In this document: positions 16,295 through 24,446 of the stretch, one piece after another
Layout: each line of letters starts with the position of its first letter
Numbering within the stretch: position 1 is the stretch's first letter
Source: DATAFF01 sp963744915
GTDB taxonomy: Bacteria > Pseudomonadota > Alphaproteobacteria > Rhizobiales > Aestuariivirgaceae
Length of the DNA: 64,000 nt
Assembly: GCA_963744915.1 (NCBI GenBank)
Contig: CAVUUY010000020.1
Span: forward strand, 62,001 to 126,000
Direction of reading: 5' to 3'
Made by a program: the position numbers and the translations under genes
The notes under the pieces: model-generated
Database searches by the model: none
What the model saw: only the letters and a program-made list of their open reading frames with translations
What the model was told of the DNA's origin: nothing

Positions 16295-17925
16295 GCAACA
16301 GCTACGACGCGGTGGTCGTCGGCGCGGGCCACAACGGGCTGGTGTGCGCCAACTATCTGGCGCGCGCCGGTCGCAAGGTGGCGGTGCTCGAGCGGCGCCC
16401 GATCGTCGGCGGCGCGGCGGTGACAGAGGAGATCGCGCCAGGCTTTCGCGCCTCCATCTTTTCCTATCTGATGAGCCTGCTGCACCCGCGGATCATCCGC
16501 GACTTCGATCTCAAGGCGCTGGGGGTCGAGGTCCTGCCCTGCTCCGACATGGTGTCGCCGGTGTCGGATACGGATTATATCGTGTTCTCGGACAACATGG
16601 CCAAGACCCAGGCCAGCTTCGCAAAATTCTCGCGGCGCGATGCCGAGATCTATCCCGCCTTCGACGCTTATCTGCGCGAGGCGACGGGCATCGTGCGGCA
16701 GCTGCTGTGGGAGACGCCGTTCGATCCCGCCAAGCGCGACTGGCGCACATTCCGCGATGCTACGAGCTTTCTGTGGCGGTATCGCCGGGTCGGCCGAAAT
16801 CTTTATCGCATCGTCGATCTGCTCACCATGTCGGCCTACGACTTCCTGAAGGAATGGTTCGAGGACGACCGAGTCATGGCGGTGCTCGCCTATTACGCTT
16901 CGATCGGCACCTTTGCCGGACCGAAGACGCCGGGCTCGGCCTATGTGATCATGCATCACCTGATGGGTGAGCATGAGGGGGCGGGCGGCTGGGGCTTCAT
17001 CAAGGGCGGCATGGGCGCCATCACCCAGGCGCTTGCCGCCTATGGCCGCCGCCATGGCGTCGACATCTTCACCGACTGCGCCGTCACCAAGATCGAGACG
17101 GCGAACGGCCGCGCCAGCGGTGTCGTCACCGCCGACGGGACGGTTTATCGCGCGCCGGTGATCGCCGCCAACGCCAATGCCAAGCATCTCTATCTCGACC
17201 TCGTGGGCGAGAAGCAGCTGCCGGCCGAGGTGGTGCGCGAGATCAAGGCCTACCGGACCTTCTCGACCGCATTCAAGCTCAACATCGCCTGCGAACGGCC
17301 GCCGCAGTGGAAGCTCCTCGACAAGATCCGGGCGGATGGCGTTCTCGGCAATTTCGACTATCCGACCTACATGCATGTCGCGCCCGACATCGACTGGCTG
17401 GAGCGGGCCTATGACGATGCCAAGCATGGCTGGTACTCGGCGCGGCCGTTCATGACGCCGGTCTGTCCGACCATCGTCGATTCGACATTGGCACCACCGG
17501 GCAAGCATGTGGTGAACCTGTTCGGCGGCCATGCTCCGTACACGTTGAAAGACGGCAACTGGGCGCAGGAGAAGGACAATTTCCGCCGTACGGTGTTCGA
17601 CACGCTGGAGATGTTCGCGCCGCATTTCTCCGACGACGTGATCGCCGCGCAGGTGCTGGTGGCGCCCGATATCGAGCGGATCGTCGGTCTGCCGAACGGC
17701 CACATCTTTCAAGGCGAGCTCGCGCCCGACCAGCTGTTCTTCCAGCGGCCGGTGGCGGGCTATGCCGACTACCGCACGCCGATCGCCGGGCTCTATCTCT
17801 GCGGCTCCTCGGCGCATCCGGGAGGCGGCGTATCGGGGATCCCGGGACACAATGCGGCGCGCGAGATCCTGCGCGACGTCAAGCATCGGCGCCCGGCGGT
17901 CAAGGCAGAAGCTTCCCCGGGTTGA
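16291..17925 (+). CDS. FAD-dependent oxidoreductase, phytoene desaturase/PYROXD2-like
   Basis: A 544-aa flavoprotein. The N terminus has the dinucleotide-binding motif VVVGAGHNGLVCANYLARAG (residues 9-28) followed by the acidic VLERR and the GG-doublet IVGGAAVTEE. The C-terminal FAD motif is GLYLCGSSAHPGGGVSGIPG. This is the CrtI/PYROXD2 branch of the amine oxidase superfamily; members dehydrogenate carotenoid-like or unknown substrates. No carotenoid genes are nearby, so a carotenoid role is not supported. It begins inside the stop of the receiver-HWE kinase gene (ATGA), an odd partner for a signalling protein. Its 3' end overlaps the convergent oxidase gene by 26 bases. Confidence 0.85.
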   Translation: MSNSYDAVVVGAGHNGLVCANYLARAGRKVAVLERRPIVGGAAVTEEIAPGFRASIFSYLMSLLHPRIIRDFDLKALGVEVLPCSDMVSPVSDTDYIVFSDNMAKTQASFAKFSRRDAEIYPAFDAYLREATGIVRQLLWETPFDPAKRDWRTFRDATSFLWRYRRVGRNLYRIVDLLTMSAYDFLKEWFEDDRVMAVLAYYASIGTFAGPKTPGSAYVIMHHLMGEHEGAGGWGFIKGGMGAITQALAAYGRRHGVDIFTDCAVTKIETANGRASGVVTADGTVYRAPVIAANANAKHLYLDLVGEKQLPAEVVREIKAYRTFSTAFKLNIACERPPQWKLLDKIRADGVLGNFDYPTYMHVAPDIDWLERAYDDAKHGWYSARPFMTPVCPTIVDSTLAPPGKHVVNLFGGHAPYTLKDGNWAQEKDNFRRTVFDTLEMFAPHFSDDVIAAQVLVAPDIERIVGLPNGHIFQGELAPDQLFFQRPVAGYADYRTPIAGLYLCGSSAHPGGGVSGIPGHNAAREILRDVKHRRPAVKAEASPG

Positions 17926-19321
17926 GCAGGCCCTTGGGGTCGAGGGCGTGCTTGACGGCGCGCATCATGGCGAGCTCGACGGGCGATTTGATGCGGGCCA
18001 TGAGCCCGCGCTTCATCTGGCCGATGCCATGCTCGGCGCTGATCGAGCCGTCGAGCGCGAGCACGACTTCATTGACGCGCTCGGTGATGGCCGGTCCCTG
18101 CGCGATGAAGCGCTGGCTGTCGCCGCCGACCGGCTGGCTGACGTTGAAGTGAATGTTGCCATCGCCGAGATGGCCGAAGGGAACGGGCCGGCTCGCAGGT
18201 TCGATGGCGAGCACCGCGGCGGTGGCCTCGGCGATGAAGCGCGGCAGGTTCGACAGCGGCACCGAGACGTCATGCTTGAGCGAGGCGCCTTCCCTGCCCT
18301 GCACTTCCGAAAACGATTCACGTATGCGCCAGAAGTCATTGGCCTGGGCGGCGCTGGCGGCGATCGCCGCGTCGCCGGCAAGCCCGTGTTCGACCGCCTG
18401 TTCCAGGATTGCCGCGAGGCTTTCCTGGAGCACGCCCGATGGTGCGGAGGAGGAGAGCTCGAGAAGCACGTACCAGGGCGCCTGGTCGCGCAGCGGATCG
18501 CGGCATCCGGCATGGGCGATGGTGAAGTCGAGGCCGAGGCGGGGCATGAGCTCGAAGGTGGTCAGCGTGCTCGCCGCCCGATCGCGGGCGAGGCCGAGGA
18601 GATCGAGCGCCGCGGCAGGCGAGGCGACGGCGACGAAGGCGGTGGCGCGGTCGCGGATCGCCGGATAAAGCCGCAGCACCGCGGCGGTGATGATGCCGAG
18701 CGTGCCTTCGCTGCCGATGAAAAGTTGCTTCAGATCATAACCGGTATTGTCCTTGCGCAGCCGGTTGAGACCGCTCCAGATGCGGCCGTCGGCGAGCACG
18801 ACCTCGAGGCCGAGGCAGAGATTGCGGGCGTTGCCATAGGCGAGAACGGCGAGGCCGCCGGCATTGGTCGAGAGCACGCCGCCGATGCGGCAGGAGCCTT
18901 CCGAGGCCAGGCTCAAGGGGAACAGCCGGTCCACCGCCGCCGCCTGCTCCTGCACGGCGCGCAGCGTCATGCCGGCCTCGACCGTCATGGTGTCGTTGCG
19001 GGTATCGATGTCGCGGACCGCCGTCATGCGGTCGAGCACCAGCACGATTTCATGCCCGCTTTCGGAGGGGGTCTGGCCGCCGACCAGCCCGGTGTTGCCG
19101 GACTGGGGAACGATGGCGGTTCCGGTTTCATCGGCAGTCTCGAGGATGGCCGCCACTTCGCTCGTCGAGCGCGGCCGCAGCACCATCGCCGCCCTGCCGT
19201 GCCAGCGCTGACGCGGCTCCGACAGGTAGGGATGCATCGCGCGCAGGTCGGTCAAGGCGTAGGCCGGGCCGGTGATCGCCGCGAGCCGCCGCAGCGTGTC
19301 GGCGGACGGCGCTGCCGTCAT
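17900..19321 (-). CDS. FAD-binding oxidoreductase of the GlcD/D-2-hydroxyacid dehydrogenase family
   Basis: A 473-aa flavoprotein of the VAO/PCMH fold. Residues 40-215 form the FAD_binding_4 domain with PQSGNTGLVGGQTP, LSTNAGGLAVLAYGNARN and GSEGTLGIITAA. The C-terminal FAD-oxidase_C domain ends with HLGDGNIHFNVSQP and SAEHGIGQMKRG, whose His and Glu residues bind the substrate and metal. The family oxidises D-2-hydroxyacids such as glycolate, D-lactate or D-2-hydroxyglutarate with FAD. No GlcE or GlcF partner is present, which favours a stand-alone D-lactate or D-2-hydroxyglutarate type enzyme. The start overlaps by four bases the stop of a small secreted-protein gene upstream. Its end overlaps the convergent oxidoreductase gene. 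Confidence 0.88.
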   Translation of the reverse strand: MTAAPSADTLRRLAAITGPAYALTDLRAMHPYLSEPRQRWHGRAAMVLRPRSTSEVAAILETADETGTAIVPQSGNTGLVGGQTPSESGHEIVLVLDRMTAVRDIDTRNDTMTVEAGMTLRAVQEQAAAVDRLFPLSLASEGSCRIGGVLSTNAGGLAVLAYGNARNLCLGLEVVLADGRIWSGLNRLRKDNTGYDLKQLFIGSEGTLGIITAAVLRLYPAIRDRATAFVAVASPAAALDLLGLARDRAASTLTTFELMPRLGLDFTIAHAGCRDPLRDQAPWYVLLELSSSAPSGVLQESLAAILEQAVEHGLAGDAAIAASAAQANDFWRIRESFSEVQGREGASLKHDVSVPLSNLPRFIAEATAAVLAIEPASRPVPFGHLGDGNIHFNVSQPVGGDSQRFIAQGPAITERVNEVVLALDGSISAEHGIGQMKRGLMARIKSPVELAMMRAVKHALDPKGLLNPGKLLP

Positions 19322-19605
19322 CGCGGAAAATAATCCGGGCCTGGATGGAAATAGGAGCGGACCCCGTAATAGGGCGCCGGCGTCAAAAACGGGATGGTCT
19401 CATGCAGCTCCCGCTGATAGACCCGCCAGGGCTTGGTGCGCTCGAAGATGCGGCGCCAATGGAGATATTCGCGGGCACAGCCGCGGCAGTAGGGCGGGCG
19501 CTGCGTGTCGTAAAGCAGATGCGCCGAGGCCGGCCGGGGCGCGCTGCCCAGGGCGGATGTCAGCGCCATCAGGGCTGCGGCGGCAGCGACAGTGCGGGTC
19601 AACAT
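19318..19605 (-). CDS. Small secreted protein of unknown function
   Basis: A 95-aa protein with a clear signal peptide (MLTRTVAAAAALMALTSALG, cleavage likely near PASA, about residue 27). The predicted mature part of roughly 68 residues is rich in Tyr, Arg and Pro and has one CxxC pair in YCRGCARE. I recognise no domain. Its stop overlaps the start of the downstream FAD oxidase gene (ATGA), so the two may be translated together. It is 39 bases downstream of the permease/BA14K fusion gene on the same strand, which also ends in a secreted domain. A heme- or metal-binding role for the CxxC is possible but not shown; the His needed for a c-type heme (CxxCH) is absent. Confidence 0.65.
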   Translation of the reverse strand: MLTRTVAAAAALMALTSALGSAPRPASAHLLYDTQRPPYCRGCAREYLHWRRIFERTKPWRVYQRELHETIPFLTPAPYYGVRSYFHPGPDYFPR

Positions 19606-19644
19606 CGTCTGATACCTTCAGATAGAGAGCCAAACAGGGTTCAC

Positions 19645-21045
19645 TTAACGACAGGTTCGGTAAACACCACCATAACTCAGATATTTTCCGGTCTTTGGAT
19701 TAAATGAATTGTACTTGGAACGACAATAATTCAACCATTCCGAGCTGAACAGCGGCAGAGAGCCGGGATAGACCCGCGCCGGCACCTGCTGCCCGGTCAC
19801 AATGGCGGGATTGGCGGGAACGGTGATTCGGGGCGTCGGAACGGCGTTCGGCAGCTGCAGCGTCGGGGTCATGCCGCGGTAGACGGTCGAGCGGTCATAG
19901 CCGCGTTTCCACATGCGGTAGTCGGTCGGGTTTTGGCTCCAGGCGGGCGGCGCGGCGGAGAGGAGCGAGGCAGCGGCGAGCAGAAGAATGCAGCCCTTGA
20001 CGGCGCCCAGCAGGATGCCGCGGGTGATGTGCTTCTGCAGCACGGCAGCGATGATGACGACCGGCGCTATCATGATGATGATCACCACCGACATGTACCA
20101 CCATTGCGGCCCTCGCGTGCCGTTCATTCCGGCAACCAGGAGCGGCATGGTCTGAGCCTTGACGTTGGAGAGAAAGAGCGCAAGCAGATACTCGTTCCAG
20201 GCCAGGATGAAAACCAGCATGAAGGTGGCGGCGAGGCCGGAGCGGGCGAGCGGCAGGGCAATGGTGAACAGCACGCGGTATTTGGATGCGCCGTCGATCT
20301 CGGCGCTTTCCTCGAGATCGCGCGGGATCGCCGCAAAGAAGTCACGGGTGAGCCAGACGACGATCGGCAGATTGATCGCGGTATAGGTGGCGATGAGGGC
20401 CGTCCAGGTGTCGAGCAGATGCAGCTTCTGGAACATCAGATAGATCGGCAGGACGGCGACCACCGGCGGCATGATGCGGTTCGATATCATCCAGAACTCG
20501 ATGTCGCCATTGGAGAGCGCAGGCTTGAAGCGACGGGCGAGAGTCGACAAGCCAAGGAGAAAGAGGACGGTGGCGATCGTCGATGCGAGCCGCCAGTCGG
20601 CATCGAAATATCCGACCGCGACGATGACCCCGAGCAGCAGGATGATGAAGCTCGCCACGGCAGCGATCTTGATGCGAAAGCGGATGCGCACAAGCGCGTA
20701 AGCCGCGGTTGCGCCGACGAGAACGGCAAGGCAGGTGCTGGCGAGACCGACCACGACGGAATTGACATAGGGCCTGATGGTGTCGCGCGCGGTGTCAACG
20801 AGGATGTAGTGCCAGGCGTCGAGCGTCGGCCGATAGTCGATGAAGGGCAGATAGAACGGGCCGGCATCGACTTGGATCGGCAGCTTGAAGGACGTGATCA
20901 GGACCCAATAGAGCGGCATCAGCGCCACGAAGGTCCAGAAGAGGAGAGCCGCATAGGTGGCGATCTTGGGGACGAGGGCCTGCGAGCCGATGTTGCGCGG
21001 CTCGAACAGGCGCTGGCGCAGCGGGCGTCGGTCGGCAGTGGTCAT
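19645..21045 (-). CDS. MalG-type sugar ABC permease (transporter A) fused to a BA14K-like secreted domain
   Basis: A 466-aa frame in two parts. Residues 1-351 (19993-21045) are a complete MalG/UgpE-type inner-membrane permease with about six helices, the EAA loop LEESAEIDGASKYRVLFTIA and the usual family ending GILLGAVKG. There a stop normally follows; here TGC replaces it and the frame continues for 115 residues. The extension begins with a signal-peptide-like segment (GCILLLAAASLLSAAPPAWS) and ends in a BA14K-type motif (YCRSKYNSFNPKTGKYLSYG). Because MalG-type permeases end in the cytoplasm, the added helix would place the extension in the periplasm, and a signal-peptidase site after AWS could release it. 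A lost stop codon or a missed base are alternatives. The start overlaps the stop of permease A1 (ATGA) in the repaired frame. Confidence 0.75.
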   Translation of the reverse strand: MTTADRRPLRQRLFEPRNIGSQALVPKIATYAALLFWTFVALMPLYWVLITSFKLPIQVDAGPFYLPFIDYRPTLDAWHYILVDTARDTIRPYVNSVVVGLASTCLAVLVGATAAYALVRIRFRIKIAAVASFIILLLGVIVAVGYFDADWRLASTIATVLFLLGLSTLARRFKPALSNGDIEFWMISNRIMPPVVAVLPIYLMFQKLHLLDTWTALIATYTAINLPIVVWLTRDFFAAIPRDLEESAEIDGASKYRVLFTIALPLARSGLAATFMLVFILAWNEYLLALFLSNVKAQTMPLLVAGMNGTRGPQWWYMSVVIIIMIAPVVIIAAVLQKHITRGILLGAVKGCILLLAAASLLSAAPPAWSQNPTDYRMWKRGYDRSTVYRGMTPTLQLPNAVPTPRITVPANPAIVTGQQVPARVYPGSLPLFSSEWLNYCRSKYNSFNPKTGKYLSYGGVYRTCR

Positions 21046-22152
21046 TGGTATTTCCGCGATTTCTGGACCACATAGTTGAAGAAGGAAATGCAGGTCACCG
21101 TCGAGGCGAAGAGCAGGATGTAGCCGATCGCCGCCGAACCGCCGAGGTCCTGGGTGCGCCAGGCGATGAAGGCGTGGAGGGTCATCGAACTCGGTGGCGA
21201 GACCGGGCCCGCCGCCGGTCAGCACATTCGGCAGATCGACGATCTTGAACGCCTCGATCAGGCGTATGAGAACGACGGTGGCAGCAACCGGCGCGATGGC
21301 CGGCCAGGTGATGTCGCGAAAGATCTGCAAGGGGCCGGCGCCGTCGAGATGGGCCGCCTCGACCTGCTCGCGCGGCTGGTTCTCGATGGCCGCCAGAAGC
21401 ACGATGAACATGAACGGGGTCCACTGCCAGGTGTCGCCGAGGAGCACGATCAGGCGCGCCGACCACGGTTCCATGGCCCAGGCCCATTCGCCGAGCCCGA
21501 GCGCCCGGCTGATCGGCGCGAAGGGGCCCTTCTGCATGTCGGCAAGCATGCGGAAAGTGTAGGCAATGCCGACCGGCGTCACCATCAGCGGCACGAAGAA
21601 GGCGACGCGGAAAAAGCTCCGGCCGCGGATCGGCTTGGCGCAGAGGAGCGCCAGGCCGAGCCCGAGCAGGAATTGTATGGTCACGCCGACGATGACATAG
21701 AAAAAGGTGGTGACGAAGGTGCCGGGGAAGCCATTGGAAAGGATGGTGGCGCCGACGAGAAGCGCCAGCGCGACGGCGAGCGTCATCGATATGATGCGAC
21801 CGATGGCGCCGGCAGCGGTGACGCTGCCGCCGGTGAGCCAGCGTCCGAACGCGACCAGCAGCGCCGCGGTGATGATTGCAAGGAAGACCCACGCCACCGC
21901 GCCGAGGCTCTGGAAGGTGCCGAGGAAGTGGTATTGCTGGGCTCCGAGGAGCAGCTTCCGGTAGTTCAGAAGACCGACGAAGGTCAGCCTGAAACCGCCT
22001 GGCGCGAGGGCGAAACGCGCGACCGACAGATAGGCTGAGACGATCAGCGGAAACAGCGCGAAGGTGAGGATGAACAGGGCAGCCGGCAGCACCATGATGC
22101 GTCCGGCATGCCGATCCGCCCATTCGGCGAGGCTGGTCCGTGACCAATCCAT
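21042..22152 (-). pseudogene. Sugar ABC permease A1 (MalF type), frame broken near 21188
   Basis: A MalF/UgpA-type permease subunit of transporter A, about 369 aa when repaired. Helices, the EAA loop EAAHLDGAGPLQIFRDI and the ending NVLTGGGPGLATE read well from the start at 22152. The frame then shifts near 21188: removing one A of plus-strand GAACTCG (21187-21193) restores ATESMTLHAFIAW and a normal end FFNYVVQKSRKYQ, whose stop overlaps the next permease start by ATGA. Without repair the frame runs on into permease A2. The segment at residues 85-155 carries extra helices compared with the other permeases in the window. The break may be a sequencing artefact rather than a mutation. An in-frame ATG at 22212 is rejected because it falls in an intergenic repeat. 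Confidence 0.8.
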
Positions 22153-22190
22153 AGGGAGCCTCTGCGTCTCCTTCGCCGCGTGCTGCGAAG

Positions 22191-22312
22191 CCCTCATCCG
22201 GCCTCCGGCCACCTTCTCCCGGCAAACGTGGGGACTACGGGGAAATGAGAGCCGCCCTCATTTCTCTCCCTCCCCCCGTCTCGCGAGCGGACGGAAGGGA
22301 GCGGGAGAGGTC
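22191..22312. repeat. Intercistronic mosaic palindromic repeat (Hyphomicrobiales type)
   Basis: The stretch opens with CCCTCATCCGGCCTCCGGCC and ACCTTCTCCCGG, a widespread intergenic repeat string in Hyphomicrobiales (RIME-like). It holds two hairpins: AAATGAG/CTCATTT at 22243-22263 and CTCTCCC/GGGAGAG at 22264-22309 with an inner CCGTC/GACGG stem. It lies between the binding-protein gene and permease A1 of one operon, where such elements often cap and stabilise the upstream mRNA. Confidence 0.55.
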
Positions 22313-22317
22313 ATCTC

Positions 22318-23793
22318 CTATGGCGCGCCGATCGTCGCCTTGTAGGCCTTGAGCTGATCCTCCTTGCCGATTTCCTCATTGAGGTTGTTCCAGCCTTCCT
22401 CGATCGCCTTCATGGCGGCATCGCGGTCGATTTCGCCGGCGAGGAACCGCGACACGGCCTCGTCGAGCACCACCTGCTGATATTTCTGGTTCTGCGGGAT
22501 GCGCAGGTCGAGGATCATGTTGGGACTATCGAGGCTTGCCTCGATCGCACCGAGATAGGACTTCGCCGCCTTCTCGCTCATGCCGGCCTTGGTCCAATTA
22601 TCGAGGTTCTTGAATTGGGAGATTCGATAGGGGTTGAAGCCGGTCTTGCCGATCGTGACGTCGACATTGGACTGCGCCGGCTGAGCCATGTAGGCGAAGA
22701 AGGCATAGGCAGCATCCTTCACCTTGGGATCGGCATGGGCGTTGACGCCGCCGCCCCAGCCGCCGAACGAAGCGTACGGGGCATGGTTGACGCCGTTCAC
22801 GGCATGGGGACAGGATTCATTCGTGCACGGTGCGAGCTTGCCGGTGTCGCGGTCGAGCACCGATTTCGAGCCCGGCAGAATGGCGGCGCCGACCTTGTCG
22901 ATGACCTTGGACGTAGCCGGGTCGATGGCGAGCGTGCCGATGTCGCCCCAGTCGAGAGACAGGGCACAACGGCCGGACGTGAACAGGCTGCGGGTGTCGC
23001 CGACATTGAGATTGATCTCGTTGGGCGGCCCGTAATTGGTGGTCTCCTTGTAGAGATCGAGGGCCTTGGCAAAGCCTTCATTGTTGACGAGCGGCTTCAT
23101 GTCCCGCACATCGAAGAATGCTCCCTGGTTCGTGCCCTTCGACTGGATGAAACCGCCGGCGACCGAAGTGATGAACCAATAGGACTGCTGGTTGCGGTTC
23201 TTGGCGATGCAGGAGCCGTAATCCGGGGTGCCGTCGCCATTCATGTCCTTGCCATGCAAGGCCTTGGCGGCAGCGACATAGTCCTCCCAGGTCTCGGGCG
23301 GCTTCAGACCGGCCGCCTCGAACAGGTCGGTGCGGTAATAGATCATGTGGAAGTCGCCATCGAGGGTGATCATGTAGGTCTTGCCGGCATATTTCTGCGA
23401 GAAGTCGCGGAAGAACTGGGCGACGTCATCCTCCTGCAGTTCCTTGTCCTTGGTGATGCGGCCGCTCAGGTCCTCGAGGAACCCGCCGGCCACATAGTCG
23501 ACCATCCATTGCGGCGCAAAGACTGCGGCGTCGATCGAGTTGGTGCCGCTCGACCAGTCGGTCAGCAGCTTGGTGTAAAGATCGGAGAACGGCACGGTCG
23601 TGACATTGACCTTGGCGCCGGTGAGCTTCTCGAAATCTGGCGCCCGGCGCTGCAGCGGCTCGGCGATCTGCGGGCCGGTAAAGGTGACGAGATTGACTGT
23701 CACGCCGTCGAATTCGCCTGCTTGCGACCGCGATCCTGGCGCAGCAACGGCAAGAAGGGCAGCGAGCCCCACCAAATAGCGCTTCACCTTCAT
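22318..23793 (-). CDS. Sugar ABC transporter substrate-binding protein (transporter A)
   Basis: A 491-aa extracellular solute-binding protein (family 1, MalE/UgpB-like) with an N-terminal signal peptide (residues 1-25, cleavage near SQAGE). The two-lobed sugar-binding pattern is seen in FEKLTGAKVNVTTVPFSDLYTKL, GDFHMIYYRTDLFEAAGL-PPETWEDY and GGWGGGVNA. It is longer than usual (about 420 aa) and has an EF-hand-like loop at residues 183-191 (DMNGDGTPD) that may bind calcium. It should deliver a carbohydrate to permeases A1 and A2; transporter A has no ATPase gene of its own. GGAGGA precedes the ATG at 23793. It is divergent from a RbsD/FucU mutarotase, which points to a monosaccharide or polyol. 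Confidence 0.88.
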   Translation of the reverse strand: MKVKRYLVGLAALLAVAAPGSRSQAGEFDGVTVNLVTFTGPQIAEPLQRRAPDFEKLTGAKVNVTTVPFSDLYTKLLTDWSSGTNSIDAAVFAPQWMVDYVAGGFLEDLSGRITKDKELQEDDVAQFFRDFSQKYAGKTYMITLDGDFHMIYYRTDLFEAAGLKPPETWEDYVAAAKALHGKDMNGDGTPDYGSCIAKNRNQQSYWFITSVAGGFIQSKGTNQGAFFDVRDMKPLVNNEGFAKALDLYKETTNYGPPNEINLNVGDTRSLFTSGRCALSLDWGDIGTLAIDPATSKVIDKVGAAILPGSKSVLDRDTGKLAPCTNESCPHAVNGVNHAPYASFGGWGGGVNAHADPKVKDAAYAFFAYMAQPAQSNVDVTIGKTGFNPYRISQFKNLDNWTKAGMSEKAAKSYLGAIEASLDSPNMILDLRIPQNQKYQQVVLDEAVSRFLAGEIDRDAAMKAIEEGWNNLNEEIGKEDQLKAYKATIGAP

Positions 23794-23892
23794 GGATTCC
23801 TCCAAAGTTTGTTCGCCCGCAATTGTGGTCGGCTCTCCGCGGTGCTTGCCGGCATGATTGCAGCCGCTGCAGTTCTGGGTCAACATGCAGCA

Positions 23893-24330
23893 ATGCTGCG
23901 CGGAATCGATCCCATACTGGGCCCCGACCTGCTGTTCGTGCTGCGCGCCATGGGGCATGGCGACGAGATCGCGGTGGTCGATGCCAACTACCCGGCCACC
24001 GACGGCGCCAAGCGGCTGATCCGGGCCGAGGGGACGGATGCGGTGCGGATGGTGGAGGCGATCCTCACCCTCATGCCGCTCGACACCTTCGTCGACACGG
24101 CGGCGTTGCGCATGGAGGTCGTCGATGATCCCCAATCGATGCCGCCCGTCTGTCGCGCATTCGACCAGCTGGTTGCAAGGCAGGCTGGCGGTCACCGCGT
24201 CGGTACGCTCGAGCGGTCGGAATTCTACGCCCGCGCCAGAGGCTGCTTCGCCATCGTCGCAACCGGCGAGCGACGGCTCTATGGCAATCTCATCCTAAAG
24301 AAAGGGGTCATACTGCCGCCGGAACCCTGA
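23893..24330 (+). CDS. RbsD/FucU-family sugar mutarotase
   Basis: A 145-aa cytoplasmic protein of the RbsD/FucU family, which interconverts anomers of fucose, ribose or related sugars. The start MLRGIDPILGPDLLFVLRAM and GHGDEIAVVDANYPA are diagnostic, with the catalytic His in MGHGDE (about residue 22) and a C-terminal Tyr-Asn pair (RLYGNLILKKG). The length is typical of FucU. The start at 23893 fits the family N terminus, although the ribosome site is weak. It precedes iolB by 116 bases on the same strand and diverges from the binding protein of transporter A, so it probably acts on the sugar taken up there or on an inositol-derived intermediate. Confidence 0.85.
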   Translation: MLRGIDPILGPDLLFVLRAMGHGDEIAVVDANYPATDGAKRLIRAEGTDAVRMVEAILTLMPLDTFVDTAALRMEVVDDPQSMPPVCRAFDQLVARQAGGHRVGTLERSEFYARARGCFAIVATGERRLYGNLILKKGVILPPEP

Positions 24331-24446
24331 GAACGAGGGCTGCCCGCAACCGGCACGACGAGCGGCACCAGGCGGGCCAAGGCATCACTGGCGCGGGCTC
24401 CGCGCGTGATCTACGATGCCGCCGCCCTCTGCCCCGAGCCCCAGCC

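Noticed and set aside
17762..19333. Plus-strand open frame of 523 codons over the GlcD-like oxidase
   Set aside because: The minus-strand frame contains intact FAD-binding and C-terminal oxidase motifs; the plus-strand translation is Gly/Arg/Asp-rich shadow sequence.
19933..22038. Plus-strand open frames over the transporter A permeases
   Set aside because: Charged low-complexity translations antisense to membrane proteins; no ribosome site or domain.
21042..22152. True gene decay of transporter A
   Set aside because: A single base repairs the permease completely, including its ATGA junction with the next gene, and the same base change repairs two other genes, which favours an artefact.
24331..24446. 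IolR-type operator or terminator between the mutarotase and iolB
   Set aside because: No clear palindrome, T run or promoter box could be fixed in these 116 bases; co-transcription of the two genes is equally possible.
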